The notes under the pieces are model-generated. The model was given only the letters and a program-made list of their open reading frames with translations, had not been told where the DNA came from and made no database searches. Source: Dictyobacter kobayashii (GTDB taxonomy: Bacteria > Chloroflexota > Ktedonobacteria > Ktedonobacterales > Ktedonobacteraceae). Taken from it: a stretch of DNA of 64,000 nucleotides. Positions 1 through 10,426 of this stretch are shown here, one piece after another; the stretch's first letter is position 1; each line of letters starts with the position of its first letter. The translations under genes and the position numbers were made by a program. The stretch spans positions 5,332,001-5,396,000 of the forward strand of contig NZ_BIFS01000001.1 in the NCBI RefSeq assembly GCF_003967555.1. The letters are read 5' to 3'.

Positions 1-2623
1 GCTGACTACCATGTGCTTCAATGATACCACGGCTGATATAGAGGCCCAATCCACTCGCCGGACTCCAGCGCGTAGCCTTCTGACGGCGCGCCGGCTCGGG
101 TTGTCCTGGTCTATCAACCGAGGGGCGATTTAAGGCGGCGAAGGTACTGAAACGCGTGAACAGGGCCGTCTGCTGCTCCTGGCTGATGCCGGGCCCATGG
201 TCAATGACGCTAATTCTAACGCTTTGTGCTTTCTGTTTTTGCCCATCCTGGATCGGTTCGACCAGCAACTGGACGGCGTCTCCATCAGGTGCATAGCGAA
301 AGGCGTTGCTGAGCAGGTTGGTGAGTACGCTGATGATCAGCTCATAATCACCATGGACGGCGGGAAGCTGTTCTGGCACCTGGATCTGCAGTGTGCGGTG
401 GGACGAGTTGATAAGGGCCTCCAGGCGCTCCTGGACATCTTCAAACAATTCTGGCAGTAGGATGGGCTCGCGCTCCAGGCGTAGGGCCCCGGCTTCGACG
501 CGCGAAGCATCCAGGAAGTGGTTGATCATGCCAACCAGGCGATCAACCTGCTGATCGGCGGTCTGCAGATAGTCGAGCTGCGCTTCGTTGGTCCAGTGCA
601 GGTCGGGGGCCAGCAGCGCGCTCAAATGGGCCCGAATATTGGCCAGCGGGGTCTTCAACTCATGGGCCATGGTGGTAAAGAAATCCTCGCGCGCACGCTC
701 CAGCAGCTTGATGCGGCTGATTTCTTGCAACACCAGAATCGCGCTTTCGATGCTCCCATCCAGCGCCCTCAGCGGGGCCGCGTTTAGTAGCAGGTAGATG
801 GTCTGTCCATCGCTAGTTTGTATATGCAGCTCGGCTTCGTTACTCTCACCCTGCATGAGTGCGATAGCAAGTGGATGTTCCTCATAGGGAACCAGGGAGC
901 CGGAAGGGCCCAGCATCGGCAGCGCCTGTAAGAGCTGGGCGCAATCCTGGTTGATGGCCCGTAGCACGGCCTCCTCAGGATCATTGGCCGGCGCCAGTGG
1001 CGCTCCCAGGCGTTGTAGCAGCTCGACTGCCTGGCGGTTGATAACCGAGATATGTTTGTTCTCGGCTGCTACCAGGATCACTCCGATTGGCAAGCGTTCG
1101 AGCAGCACAGTCATGCGGGCACTGGTGATGGCCTGGGCCTCCTGGGCCTCTTGCAGGGCCTGGTTGCGCTGTTTCAGTTCAGTGGTACGGGCGATAACCT
1201 GTGCCTCGATGCGTTCGCGGTCGGCGACCTGCTCAGTGACATCGTGATAGATCACAATAAACGCAAAGATGTCGCCCAGTTCATCCCGAATGGGGGTATA
1301 GGAGGTCTGGATGGTATAAGCCCTGCCGTTGGCGCCGGTTAGCTTGATCTCATCACTATTGCCCGCCAGGGCCCGCTGTTCCAGTTCCTCAATCACATTG
1401 TCGTAACTCCATGGGATCTGCTGCCAGCGAACGTCGCTCTGTTCGAATGCCTCGCGCAGTCCCTGCCCAAGCACATTTTCATTCCAGCCCATCAGGTCGC
1501 GCGCGGCCTGGTTGACATCGGCGATGCGCCAGCGAGGATCAAAAATAATCACCCCATCTGGCATGGCCTGCATGATGTTTTCCTTCTGGCGCACATTGCG
1601 GCTAGCGGTCCTGGCCAGGCGGTCGATGCGACGGAATAGACGTGCATTCTGGATGGCTAGCCCCGCCTGCTGGGCAAATTGTTCGAGCAGCGACACCTCT
1701 TCCGCTGGAAAGCCACGGGCGCGCAAGTGATACACCTCTATCACACCGAAGACGGTGCGGCTGCTGTTATTGGCCTCTGCCTGGCTGCGTGGATCATCGG
1801 TATGGGGCTCAAAAATCGGGACACAGAGGACCGAACCGGGGCGGTGCGGCTCTCCCAGGTGGTTCAGGTAAGGGAAGTTATATTGAGGTGTGGTACTGGT
1901 GTCCGTGATGATGCGTGTGCGATGCTGGCGCGTCACCGTTTCGAGCAAGATCTTTTCATCTAAGGTTGCCTGCCAGTTCTGGGAGACCTCATGCAGCCCC
2001 AGTTGAGCAACTACACGGGCCGTTTGTGGGGTATCGCTCTTCTCGGGAATACCCTCCTCTAGATCGGCCAGGCGCGGCTCGATGGCTGGTACCGAGTTAT
2101 CCAGCAAAATGATGGCACAGCGCTTGGAGCCAAAGGTCTCCTGTAGCACGCTTAAAATGCGTTCCAGGACCAATGGTAGTGAGCTTGGGCCTGCCAGGGC
2201 GGATGATATGGCGTGTACGGCCTGGATGTGCAATTGGGCTCGTACAGCATCTGTGATATCCTGCAGTGTCACCAGTAATTGACCAGGCTGTCCACTGACC
2301 CTATGTTCTTCGATCACGATGCGCCAATAAGTGCGGCCGCGAATCTCTAGAAAGCCCTCAAATGGCACCTCAGCCAGCTCTATGCGCTTGCCGTTCGTTG
2401 CCACTTGCTGCAATAGGGGCAGAATCGCAGTATGGACCGTACCGGGTAGCAGCTCTGCGGCGGTGCGGCCAATGATCTCTGCTTGCTGCCAGAAGGCGGC
2501 CAGCAATGTTTGCAGGTAGGGATTGATATAGCGAATGCGGAAGTCGCTGCTATCCAGCAGCACCACACCAATCGACAAGGTGTCCAGGATATATTCGAGT
2601 TGTTCACTGTTTCCAGAATCCAT
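1..2623 (-). CDS. Multi-PAS/GAF sensor histidine kinase (3' end outside window)
   Basis: About 874 codons are visible and the C-terminus runs off the window. Reading the minus strand from ATG 2623 gives a PAS-like domain (about residues 1-110), a GAF domain (about 145-320), two more PAS domains (about 340-450 and 480-620), then a HisKA domain with H-box AHELKTPL (His654) and a HATPase domain with an N-box (TNLLSNAFRY), G1 (DHGPG) and G2 (GLGLYISRG) motifs. No transmembrane segment is evident, so it is probably a cytoplasmic sensor that autophosphorylates and passes phosphate to an unseen regulator. The frame stays open from start to the ATPase motifs. Ligand unknown; the GAF/PAS sensors suggest redox, small-molecule or light input, but nothing here decides it. 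Confidence 0.9.
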   Translation of the reverse strand, partial: MDSGNSEQLEYILDTLSIGVVLLDSSDFRIRYINPYLQTLLAAFWQQAEIIGRTAAELLPGTVHTAILPLLQQVATNGKRIELAEVPFEGFLEIRGRTYWRIVIEEHRVSGQPGQLLVTLQDITDAVRAQLHIQAVHAISSALAGPSSLPLVLERILSVLQETFGSKRCAIILLDNSVPAIEPRLADLEEGIPEKSDTPQTARVVAQLGLHEVSQNWQATLDEKILLETVTRQHRTRIITDTSTTPQYNFPYLNHLGEPHRPGSVLCVPIFEPHTDDPRSQAEANNSSRTVFGVIEVYHLRARGFPAEEVSLLEQFAQQAGLAIQNARLFRRIDRLARTASRNVRQKENIMQAMPDGVIIFDPRWRIADVNQAARDLMGWNENVLGQGLREAFEQSDVRWQQIPWSYDNVIEELEQRALAGNSDEIKLTGANGRAYTIQTSYTPIRDELGDIFAFIVIYHDVTEQVADRERIEAQVIARTTELKQRNQALQEAQEAQAITSARMTVLLERLPIGVILVAAENKHISVINRQAVELLQRLGAPLAPANDPEEAVLRAINQDCAQLLQALPMLGPSGSLVPYEEHPLAIALMQGESNEAELHIQTSDGQTIYLLLNAAPLRALDGSIESAILVLQEISRIKLLERAREDFFTTMAHELKTPLANIRAHLSALLAPDLHWTNEAQLDYLQTADQQVDRLVGMINHFLDASRVEAGALRLEREPILLPELFEDVQERLEALINSSHRTLQIQVPEQLPAVHGDYELIISVLTNLLSNAFRYAPDGDAVQLLVEPIQDGQKQKAQSVRISVIDHGPGISQEQQTALFTRFSTFAALNRPSVDRPGQPEPARRQKATRWSPASGLGLYISRGIIEAHGSQ

Positions 2624-2882
2624 CTCTATCCTATTTCTAAATACCTATCGTGGTATCATTTGTCGTAATTTTAAGACATTGATGTATGCTGGTTGCGCTA
2701 TCTTTCTAGTTGAAATATCAAGGGGCAATAAACTATGTCTTAGCCTTTTATATAGATTGCCTATAAATGATAGCGCCCTCTATATATTATATAAAAATTT
2801 TGCATCAAAAGCATGATCGCCGTTTTCAGGGTCTAAAACTATTATACCTGGTTTTTTTATTACTGTCTTTGTGGTTTTTTGG

Positions 2883-2946
2883 TTTTTTGTGCTGCCGTTC
2901 GGCGGCACAAAAAAAGAAAAAGGGCGTTAGGGGCACTGCCCCTAAA
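2883..2946. repeat. GC-rich hairpin pair in intergenic region
   Basis: The 2624-3041 gap between the divergent kinase and murD holds two adjacent hairpins. The first (2883-2914) has arms TTTTTTGTGC and GCACAAAAAA around a GCCG/CGGC core, so it has a T-tract on either strand like a bidirectional terminator. The second (2928-2946) is TTAGGGGC-act-GCCCCTAA. It resembles other GC-rich elements in this window (8090-8110, 42840-42900). The rest of the gap is AT-rich and holds no convincing gene. Confidence 0.5.
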
Positions 2947-3041
2947 CCCCAACTGTTTGTATCCAGGCTCAAATTCTGCTATTATGCCATTCGAGAGTAT
3001 GGCTTTTTAATGTGAAATCTGTGGAAATTGAGGTCTCTAAG

Positions 3042-4396
3042 ATGGATTTACGTGGGAAACGAGTTCTGGTGATGGGGTTGGGCTCCAGGGATCGGGGATG
3101 GCGTCGGCGCGCTATGCGGCCCAGCAGGGGGCGCTGGTGCGGGTGACGGATATGAAGTCGCCGGAGGTGCTGGCTCCCAGTGTGCAGGCCCTGGCCGGTC
3201 TGCCGATCGAGTTTATCCTGGGAGAACATCGGGAAGAGGATTTTCGCTGGGCGGAGATCGTGATTCGCAATCCTGGTGTCCCCTGGACGTCGCCGTATAT
3301 CCGCCTGGCTCAAGAACATGGGGCACGCATCGAGATGGAGATCGCGCTCTTCTTGCTGGCCTGTCCGGGGCGTGTGATTGGTATCACGGGGACGCGTGGC
3401 AAGACTACGACTGCCAGCCTGATCTATGAGATCCTGCGTGCCAGCGGCGCCCATACGCTGATTGGTGGTAACGTTGCTGGTGTGGAGACGCTTTCGCTGC
3501 TGCCACAAATTACCCCGGAGACGCTGGTGGTGCTGGAATTGTCGAGCTGGCAACTTGAAGGGCTGGCCCCCCATAAAATCAGTCCCTCCGTTGCTGTGAT
3601 GACCAATATTTATCCTGACCACCTCAATACGTACACGGGCATGGAAGATTACGCGGAGGCGAAGGCCAATATTTTCCGTCACCAGAAACCGGACGATGTG
3701 GCCGTGTTTAACTATGATAATCCCTGGACGCGCCGTTTTGGGGATGAGGCGCCCGGTCAAACCTGGTTTACCAGCCTGGAACGGGGCGGCAGCTTTGCCC
3801 GTAACTCAACGCAGGTTGATCCCTTTATCTTTATCGAGACGCCGCTGGCTGGCCGCCATAACTTAGAGAATATTTTGCTGGCCACGACTACTGCTCGCCT
3901 GCTTGGGGTCTCTGATGACGTGATTGCTGAGGCGGTGCGGCGTTTTCAGGGCGTCCCCCATCGACTTGAAGATGTGCGCGAAGTAGGCGGTGTACGCTAT
4001 ATCAATGACAGTGCCAGCACATCTCCGGTAGCTGGCCAGGTAGCCCTGGAGGCATTTGATGCCCCCATCGTCCTGGTGACCGGCGGCAATACCAAGCACC
4101 TACCCCTGGAAGCCTGGCCTGAGCGCATCGTCCAGCGCTGCCGAGACGTTATCTTGCTGGCGGGAAGCGGCACCGATGAGCTAGTGCCAGCGATTCAGCA
4201 GGAGGTGCAGCGCCAGGGAGCCAGCGATCCCGTACGCGGTATCTTCACTGATTACCAGCAGGCCCTCGCGGCCGCTGTCCAACTGGCCCGGCCTGGAGAC
4301 GTCTTCCTCTTCTCTCCTGGCTTCACCAGCTTTGGCATGTTTCTCAACGAGTTTGACCGTGGCGATAAGTTTGTCGCCTACGTGCGCGCCCTCTAA
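3042..4396 (+). CDS. murD: UDP-N-acetylmuramoylalanine--D-glutamate ligase MurD (one frameshift)
   Basis: Adds D-glutamate to UDP-MurNAc-L-Ala in the cytoplasmic phase of peptidoglycan synthesis. Motifs in order: N-terminal Rossmann start (GKRVLVMGLG), ATP-binding GTRGKTTT, the MurD-typical ELSSWQLE, DHLNTY, HNLENILLA, the Mur-ligase NDSASTSPVA and TGGNTKHLPL. Corrected length is 451 residues, normal for MurD. ATG 3042 starts the natural N-terminus, but the frame breaks near 3083-3085; restoring one C (GGCTCC to GGCCTCC) rejoins it to the long frame that otherwise seems to begin at 3098. Note Arg instead of the usual Asn in the P-loop. It stands alone rather than in a dcw cluster. Function is confident; the frameshift is probably a sequence error. 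Confidence 0.93.
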
Positions 4397-4421
4397 GAGC
4401 ATTGTATAGTGTGAGCTTTCT

Positions 4422-4462
4422 GGGAGGAAGTTGTGAGGTGTCAAACCAGCCCTCTTCCTCCC
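4422..4462 (+). terminator. Possible terminator after murD
   Basis: Inverted repeat GGGAGGAAG ... CTTCCTCCC with a 23-base loop, 25 bases past the murD stop. There is no T-tract, so termination is only possible. Confidence 0.3.
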
Positions 4463-4612
4463 GCATTGCTTGACTATCCCGGCGTTGTCTCCCCCAAAAG
4501 AGGGAGTGAAAAATGCTGCTTCCCAGCGATGTGTTTATGCCGACATTCTACTACACTTACCTCCAGAAACACTGCGGTATATATTCGTTTATGCTAAAAG
4601 GAGAGAGTTAGA

Positions 4613-5143
4613 ATGTCGTCATATATTATGTTAGTGCTGGTCGCAGGCATTGTAATCTATATGGTGGTGCGGCAATTTCGGGAGCAGGCAATCACGCGTA
4701 GCTGGTTCCTGGTGCTCCCCATTTTAATTGCTTATTATACATATACTAATATTGCCTCCGAGCTCAATCGGCCGCAGGCGGATATGGTTACGCTGGTCGT
4801 TTGCCTGGTTTTGGGATTAGGGGCTGGAGCTGGGATTGGCTCTTTGCGTGGGCTGTTTGCACGCTTGCGCTTTGATCGGCAGACACAGAATACGTATGCC
4901 AAGATGAGCCTGTTCAGTGGCTTGATCTGGTTGAGTGTCCTGGCTATACGGATCGTGGCGATCGTTTCATACTACCAGAATTGGGACCAGCACGCGCTGT
5001 TCTGGGCGCTATTCACGGCCGTTGGCACCACGCTTTTCATGGGAAATCTCCTGGGCGAGCGGCTGACCGTCTATCTGCGTATGCAGGTTCTCTCAACTGT
5101 TGGGGAACCTGTCGCGGCGCCGATGGAGTCTGTCCGCTGGTAG
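4613..5143 (+). CDS. DUF1453/CcdC-like integral membrane protein
   Basis: A 176-residue protein with about five hydrophobic segments, first at residues 3-19, then about 31-47, 59-80, 100-118 and 128-146. The pattern (single TM, Arg-rich loop, a SWFLVLPIL segment, then GLGAGAGIGSLRG) resembles the DUF1453/CcdC membrane family, whose biochemical role is unclear. ATG 4613 follows AAAGGAGAGAG. It lies just upstream of a histidine kinase and response regulator on the same strand, so it may be an accessory membrane sensor of that system; this is inferred from position alone. Confidence 0.7.
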   Translation: MSSYIMLVLVAGIVIYMVVRQFREQAITRSWFLVLPILIAYYTYTNIASELNRPQADMVTLVVCLVLGLGAGAGIGSLRGLFARLRFDRQTQNTYAKMSLFSGLIWLSVLAIRIVAIVSYYQNWDQHALFWALFTAVGTTLFMGNLLGERLTVYLRMQVLSTVGEPVAAPMESVRW

Positions 5144-5287
5144 CCTGTAAACGGGTTTGGCATGTCTGAAAAAATTGGGCATGAGAAGTTTCCGCTTTTC
5201 ATTCAGGGCCGTGCATAGTACTGGTAAGCGAGAAATACGCGCTTGTCTTTTTATTCTGATAGCGGCAAGAAAGAAAGGGTGAGTGTT

Positions 5288-7082
5288 ATGGTTGGGAAAG
5301 AACATGTGGAGCTAGCACATCGGGGCGTGTCCTTACAGTTAGGGCTGAGCCATGCTTTAGTTGGCTGCATCGTGCTCGCAATCTCTGCCTGGCTGCTCTC
5401 CCTTGGCTTGCCTTTATCAGTGATCATTGGTGTGGCGATCGTCGCGGGTGGAGCTCTGGGGTGGGCGCTAACCTGGAATATTCAGCATGGCTTGTTCTTG
5501 CTGGAGCTGGCCCTGCAGCGCCTGGCTGAGGGATCTCCCTCCAATTGCAGGGTAGCCGCTGGTCTCACTGGCCATCGGGACAGTTCCAGGCGGCTTTGCA
5601 GGCGCTGAGCCAGCGTATCGAGCAACTGGCTGAGCAGGCCCGGCTGGGCAACGAGTATCGGGCCCGCTTGCGGCAGCAGGCCAGCGAAGAGGCGACCCAG
5701 GAGGAGCGCAATCGTATCGCTCGTGATCTCCATGATTCGATCAAGCAACAGATTTTTAGTATGAGTATCAGTGCCGCGGCCGCTCGGGCCCATGCGCGCG
5801 CTGGTCACCTGGCTCCCGAAGCGATGGAGGCGATTGAGGATATACAGCAGACGGCCAGGGAGGCTCAGGTAGAGATGCAGGCGTTGCTGCAGCAACTGCG
5901 CCCGGTGGCTCTGGAGCATACTACCTTGCGCGAGGCGTTGCGGATGCAGGCCGAAGCATTGGGCTATCGTACCGGGCACAGGTTCACCTTACGCTCGGTG
6001 AGCTACCGAGCGCCGACCTGTTGTCGCGCCCAATGCAAGAAGTTATATTTCGCATGGTACAGGAGGCGCTGGCCAATATCGCGCGCCACGCCCGGGCCCA
6101 CGCGATCTGGGTGACCCTGCAGCAGCAAGAGCGCGTCCTACTGCTAGAGATACGCGATGATGGCCAGGGATTTGATCCCGCCACCGTGCAACGCGGCATG
6201 GGTTTAGTCAATCTCTCCGAGCGGGCCGCAGCCCTCAACGGAACCCTTACACTGGAGAGCCAGCCAGGCGCAGGCACGTCTATCTCTGTACGCATCCCTT
6301 TGTTGTCACCACCTGAGGAGCAGGCGCAGCAGCAGCAACAGATCCTGATCGTCAAGCGCGACATCGCGCGCGTTTATAGTGGTGTGCAGACGGGCGAGCT
6401 ATATGCCTGGATGACTATTGCGCTGATGATCATCGGTCTGAGTTTTTACAGCTTTGGCAGCACGATCATCTTTATCTTGCTGGTGATCTTTGGCATCTGC
6501 GCTACTGCCACCGGTTTTCTGCAGGCCAATAGCGCCCTGACCAGGGTCGTATTCTATCGTGGCGTTCAGGATCTCGAAGTGCAGGATCTCCGTATCAGAT
6601 TACGAGGCTGGCGTTTCTGGGCCCTGCGCCTGGCCGCCCTGGTCATCTGGTATCTCACGCAGGCCTTTAATGGCTTGCAATATCAATCAGTGGCCTGGCT
6701 ACTGATTGTCCTGGCCTGTCTCTTTTTAGTGCTCTTCTCTGTCGAGCGTATCTCTACTGCCCGCCAGCGCAAGGCCTACTATGCCCTCTTGCCAGCTGCA
6801 CAGGCCCAATGGGAGATCGCGCACATGCAGGCGACTTTGCGCATGCGCTTTAAGCGCTGGCTGCTAGGTTTAGGTTTCTACCTGCTCTTTACTGTCAGTA
6901 TGCATAGTGTCCTCTGGCCTCCCAGAGCACCCCTGCAGATTCTGGACTATGCCGTGGGCATTGTCCTGCTGATATGGGGAGGCCTGATACTATTAGAAAC
7001 ACGTTACTTCCAACGTGAAATGTTGCCATTGGCCCAACTGGACCAGGTCTCCGACGCTGATATTAAGCTTCGATCTGGTTGA
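5288..7082 (+). CDS. NarL-family sensor histidine kinase with a C-terminal membrane domain (two frameshifts)
   Basis: Corrected length 598 residues. Two N-terminal transmembrane segments (about residues 18-62) lead to a HisKA_3 dimerisation domain with EERNRIARDLHDS (phospho-His about residue 148) and a HATPase domain with VQEALANIARHA, DDGQGFD and GMGLVNLSERA. After this comes a poly-Gln linker and about 230 residues with roughly six hydrophobic segments, an unusual order for this family. One base is missing near 5545 and another near 5990; with both restored the frame is continuous. ATG 5288 was chosen over an upstream TTG because AAAGGGTGAG precedes it. It should phosphorylate the response regulator encoded 102 bases downstream. 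Confidence 0.85.
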
Positions 7083-7184
7083 TAAAGGTTGAAACTGGCG
7101 CCCGTGACCTGCTATGATCCTGTGGTCGCCAACGATGAGCGCTATTGAAATGCATAAAATATATCTCAAGTGGGGATAAACACT

Positions 7185-7847
7185 ATGGCTGAGCAGATCA
7201 AGGTTGTCCTGGTAGACGACCATCGGATTGTGCGCCGTGGCTTATTGAGCTTTCTCAATGCCTTTGCTGATATTCAGGTTGTGGGCGACGCATCCAGTGG
7301 TGAGGAGGCGCTGCAGCATATTGAGCAGTGGATGCCGGATGTGGTGGTGGTGGATATGTTGATGCCGGGTGGTATGGACGGGATCGAGACTATCCGGCGC
7401 ATCCAGTTACTGCTGCCCCATACCAGAATAGTGGTCCTCACCAGTTATGCCGATGATGCTCGCGTCCTGGCCGCCCTGCGTGCCGGTGCCATTGGCTATG
7501 TCCGGAAAGAGGCCGACCCCGAACTACTCCTCAGCTCGATCCGCGCCGCCGCCAAAGGGCAATCTCTGCTCGATCCCGCCATCGCGGGAGCGCTCATGCA
7601 AGAATTGCTGCTACGTGGCAACAAGCCCCAGGCTGAACTGACCGAGCGTGAGCAGACCGTCCTCCGCCAGCTCGCCCTGGGACGCACCAATCGGGAAATC
7701 GCCGAAGCCCTCACCGTCACCGAAGAGACCATCAAGACCCATGTCGGCAACATCCTCACCAAACTCCAACTCGCTCATCGCACCCAGGCCGTCATCTATG
7801 CCCTCAAAAAAGGCCTTATCTCCATCGATGAGATCGACTTGCCATAA
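7185..7847 (+). CDS. NarL/LuxR-family response regulator
   Basis: A 220-residue two-domain regulator. The receiver domain (about 5-122) has DD at 11-12, phospho-acceptor Asp57 (VVVDMLMPG), a Thr at LTSYAD and Lys at VRKEAD. The C-terminal LuxR-type HTH (about 150-215) reads LTEREQTVLRQLALG...NREIAEAL...TVKTHV-like (here TIKTHVGNIL). ATG 7185 is preferred to the in-frame GTG 7170. It follows the HisKA_3 kinase closely and is its likely partner, acting as a DNA-binding transcription regulator. Targets are unknown. Confidence 0.93.
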   Translation: MAEQIKVVLVDDHRIVRRGLLSFLNAFADIQVVGDASSGEEALQHIEQWMPDVVVVDMLMPGGMDGIETIRRIQLLLPHTRIVVLTSYADDARVLAALRAGAIGYVRKEADPELLLSSIRAAAKGQSLLDPAIAGALMQELLLRGNKPQAELTEREQTVLRQLALGRTNREIAEALTVTEETIKTHVGNILTKLQLAHRTQAVIYALKKGLISIDEIDLP

Positions 7848-7962
7848 TATTTTACCCGTTGTACACTACATAATACTCCAGTAAATAAAAAAGAAATTTA
7901 TTAATTATATTGTGTCTAGATAAATAAAAAATAAATAAATGCAGCCGATCTCTCCTAAAAAA

Positions 7963-8014
7963 TTATCAGGTGGTGCGAAAAATGCGTTTAAGGCATTTTC
8001 GCACCACCTGATAA
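7963..8014. repeat. Long near-perfect hairpin
   Basis: Arms TTATCAGGTGGTGCGAAAAA and TTTTCGCACCACCTGATAA flank a short loop; 22 of 23 positions pair. It is 116 bases after the response-regulator stop in a gene-free stretch, followed on the plus strand by AAAA only. It may be a terminator or an element relic. Confidence 0.55.
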
Positions 8015-8087
8015 AAACAGGTCGGGGGCATCATCGCACGCACGCAATGGATATGGCAGGGGCCTATGTCCTTTAGGGGGAAAGCGG

Positions 8088-8167
8088 GGTGCAGGGGCGG
8101 CAGCCCCTGACGGAGCGCGAGGTGTCCTCGCCACCCACCCTCTCCGTCCTTCCCCCGGAAGGACGGA
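8088..8167. repeat. GC-rich double hairpin element
   Basis: Contains CAGGGGC-ggc-AGCCCCTG (about 8092-8110) and CTCCGTCCTTCC-ccc-GGAAGGACGGAG (about 8141-8167). With the 7963 hairpin it fills much of the 731-base gap before pckA. The remaining 8168-8578 part is AT-rich, with no supportable gene, and probably holds the pckA promoter. Confidence 0.45.
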
Positions 8168-8578
8168 GAACCTATGGCAGCATAACAACTACCCATAAAA
8201 ATCTTTATATCAGCAGTTTCTATCTAAGCTATAAATAAAACAAATACCAAAACCATAGCTGTTGAGCTGGTATTCAACTGCATAGATGGTACAATACAAT
8301 CTATGAAGAGACACAATAGAACAGTTCCATGACACTATACGCACTTTAAAACATCCCAGGCCTTTTGAAAAATGTAGGTTTGAATTGAATATTCTATATA
8401 TTCGAAAGTTACATAGTACGAGTATGTTTTATAGGGTGGGTTGCACATATGGCGCAGGTTTGTTAAACTAACGGTTGTTCGGGGTTGACGCGTTGAATGA
8501 AGTTCAGCGAAAGAGCTTCTTACCATTTAAAGTTGAGGGCAGCGCGATTTCATGAAAAACCCCAGAGGAGAATGTGTT

Positions 8579-10161
8579 ATGACGATGATGATGAGCAGGA
8601 AGGCCCTTGAAGAGTACGGGTTGGTCAACCTTGGCACCATCAATTGGAATCTTTCACCTGCTGTACTGATCGAGCATGCATTGACACGGCAAGAAGGATT
8701 ACTGGCGGCCAATGGAGCCTTAAGCGCTACGACTGGCGTACATACCGGGCGTTCCCCGAAAGATAAGTTTATTGTTTCCAATGAAGAGTCGACTGAGCGG
8801 ATCTGGTGGGGCGAGAATAATCACCCGATGACACCTGAGACGTTTGAGATTGTGCGCAGAAGTCTGGCCGATTATTTGCAGGGTAGGGATGTCTATGTAT
8901 TAGACGCAGCGGCCGGTGCTGATCCACAATACCGTATGCCGATTCAAGTTATTACCGAGCTAGCCTGGCATAATCTGTTTGCCCGTCAATTATTCTTACG
9001 TGCGACCGAGAATGATCTCACCACTGACCGTCCTGGTTTTACCATCCTATGTGTCCCTCACTTTAAAACCAATCCTCGTACCCACGGAACTCGTTCCGAT
9101 GCCGCTATTATCATTGATTTTAAAGAACGCCTGGTTTTGATTGCAGGACCCAGTATGCCGGTGAGATGAAGAAGTCCATTTTTACCGTCTTGAACTTTAT
9201 CCTTCCTGCCCAGGGCGTGTTGCCGATGCACTGTTCAGCTAACGTTGGTGCTGATGGCGACGTGGCGCTCTTCTTTGGCCTCTCTGGCACCGGTAAGACC
9301 AGTCTCTCGGCTGATACCAGTCGCCAGCTGGTGGGTGACGATGAGCATGGCTGGGGTGAGAATGGGGTCTTTAACTTCGAGGGTGGCTGCTACGCTAAAT
9401 GCATCAACCTGTCGGAGAAATATGAGCCACAGATCTGGAACGCGGCCCGCTTTGGGTCTGTGTATGAAAATGTGGTTCTGGACCCGAAGACGCGCGTCCC
9501 CGACTATGCCGATGGCTCGCTGACAGAAAATACACGTGTGGCTTACCCGATCGATTTTATTGATAATGTGGTCACTTCCGGGATGGCCGGACATCCAAAC
9601 GCCGTGATCTTTCTCTCGGCAGACTCCTTTGGTGTGTTGCCTCCAATCTCCAGGTTAACGACCGAACAGGCGATGTATTATTTCCTGTCGGGCTATACCA
9701 GCAAGCTGGCAGGTACAGAATCAGGTGTGACGACCCCGCAAGCGACGTTTAGCTCATGTTTTGGCGCGGCCTTCCTGCCAAGACGTCCAGGAGAGTATGC
9801 CAACCTGCTGCGTGAGCGCATCGAGAAGCATAATGTACGCTGCTACCTGATCAACACCGGCTGGACCGGGGGACCCTATGGGGTGGGCTCGCGCATCAAT
9901 ATCAACTATACACGCGCTATGGTGCGAGCTGCTATCAGCGGTGAAATCGATAAGGCTGAGATGGTGGCTGATCCAGTCTTCGGTTTCCAGGTCCCAACTT
10001 TCTGTCCCGATGTACCCAATTCGGTATTGTCGCCACGCGATACCTGGGAGGATACTGCCGCCTATGATCAACAGGCAAGCAAACTGGCTGGGCTCTTCAA
10101 AAAGAACTTCGAACAGTTTGAGATACCTGGTGATGACATTCGGCAGGCGGGTCCACGCTAG
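8579..10161 (+). CDS. pckA: Phosphoenolpyruvate carboxykinase (ATP) (one frameshift)
   Basis: Converts oxaloacetate plus ATP to PEP plus CO2, the first committed step of gluconeogenesis. Family motifs are clear: GVHTGRSPKDKFIV, HGTRSDAAIIIDF, the kinase-1a P-loop FGLSGTGKTSLS, GDDEHGW, FNFEGGCYAKCINL and VIFLSADSFG. Corrected length 527 residues matches the ATP-type enzyme. The frame breaks at about 9147; one extra G (IAG-T-QYAGEMKK) rejoins the halves. ATG 8579 was chosen because AGAGGAG sits 8 bases upstream; an earlier in-frame ATG at 8552 lacks this. A strong hairpin follows the gene. Confidence 0.95.
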
Positions 10162-10186
10162 ACTGACCCCTCTTTTTGCTTTGTGT

Positions 10187-10235
10187 TTGCGGGTAAAGTT
10201 GTCTCATGGGGAATGGTAGACAGCTTTACCCGCAA
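10187..10235 (+). terminator. Hairpin terminator after pckA
   Basis: TTGCGGGTAAAG ... CTTTACCCGCAA with additional inner pairing TGTCT/AGACA, starting 25 bases after the pckA stop. The T-tract is poor (GTTATTA). Confidence 0.6.
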
Positions 10236-10392
10236 GTTATTACCATTCATTCTCTCCACCCGTTCCCTTCCGTGATGACCTGCAAGATCTCATGGTCATC
10301 TGCTTCTGACTCCACATCTATTGACCCAACCATCGCCTGTCTGGTATAACGACATCTATGTATATTCTCAAGAATTATGCATAGAAATAACA

Positions 10393-10406
10393 CTCTATAT
10401 ATAGAG
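10393..10406. promoter_or_regulatory. Palindrome upstream of the M20 dipeptidase
   Basis: Perfect 14-base palindrome CTCTATATATAGAG ending about 20 bases before the start codon, just upstream of the GGGGAGGGG ribosome-binding site. It could be an operator or part of the -10 region. Confidence 0.3.
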
Positions 10407-10426
10407 AATTATGGGGAGGGGTCCTA

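Noticed and set aside
2969..3760. 263-codon minus-strand open frame over murD
   Set aside because: It lies inside murD, has no ribosome-binding site or recognisable motif, and its composition (His/Arg/Thr-rich) is that of an antisense shadow.
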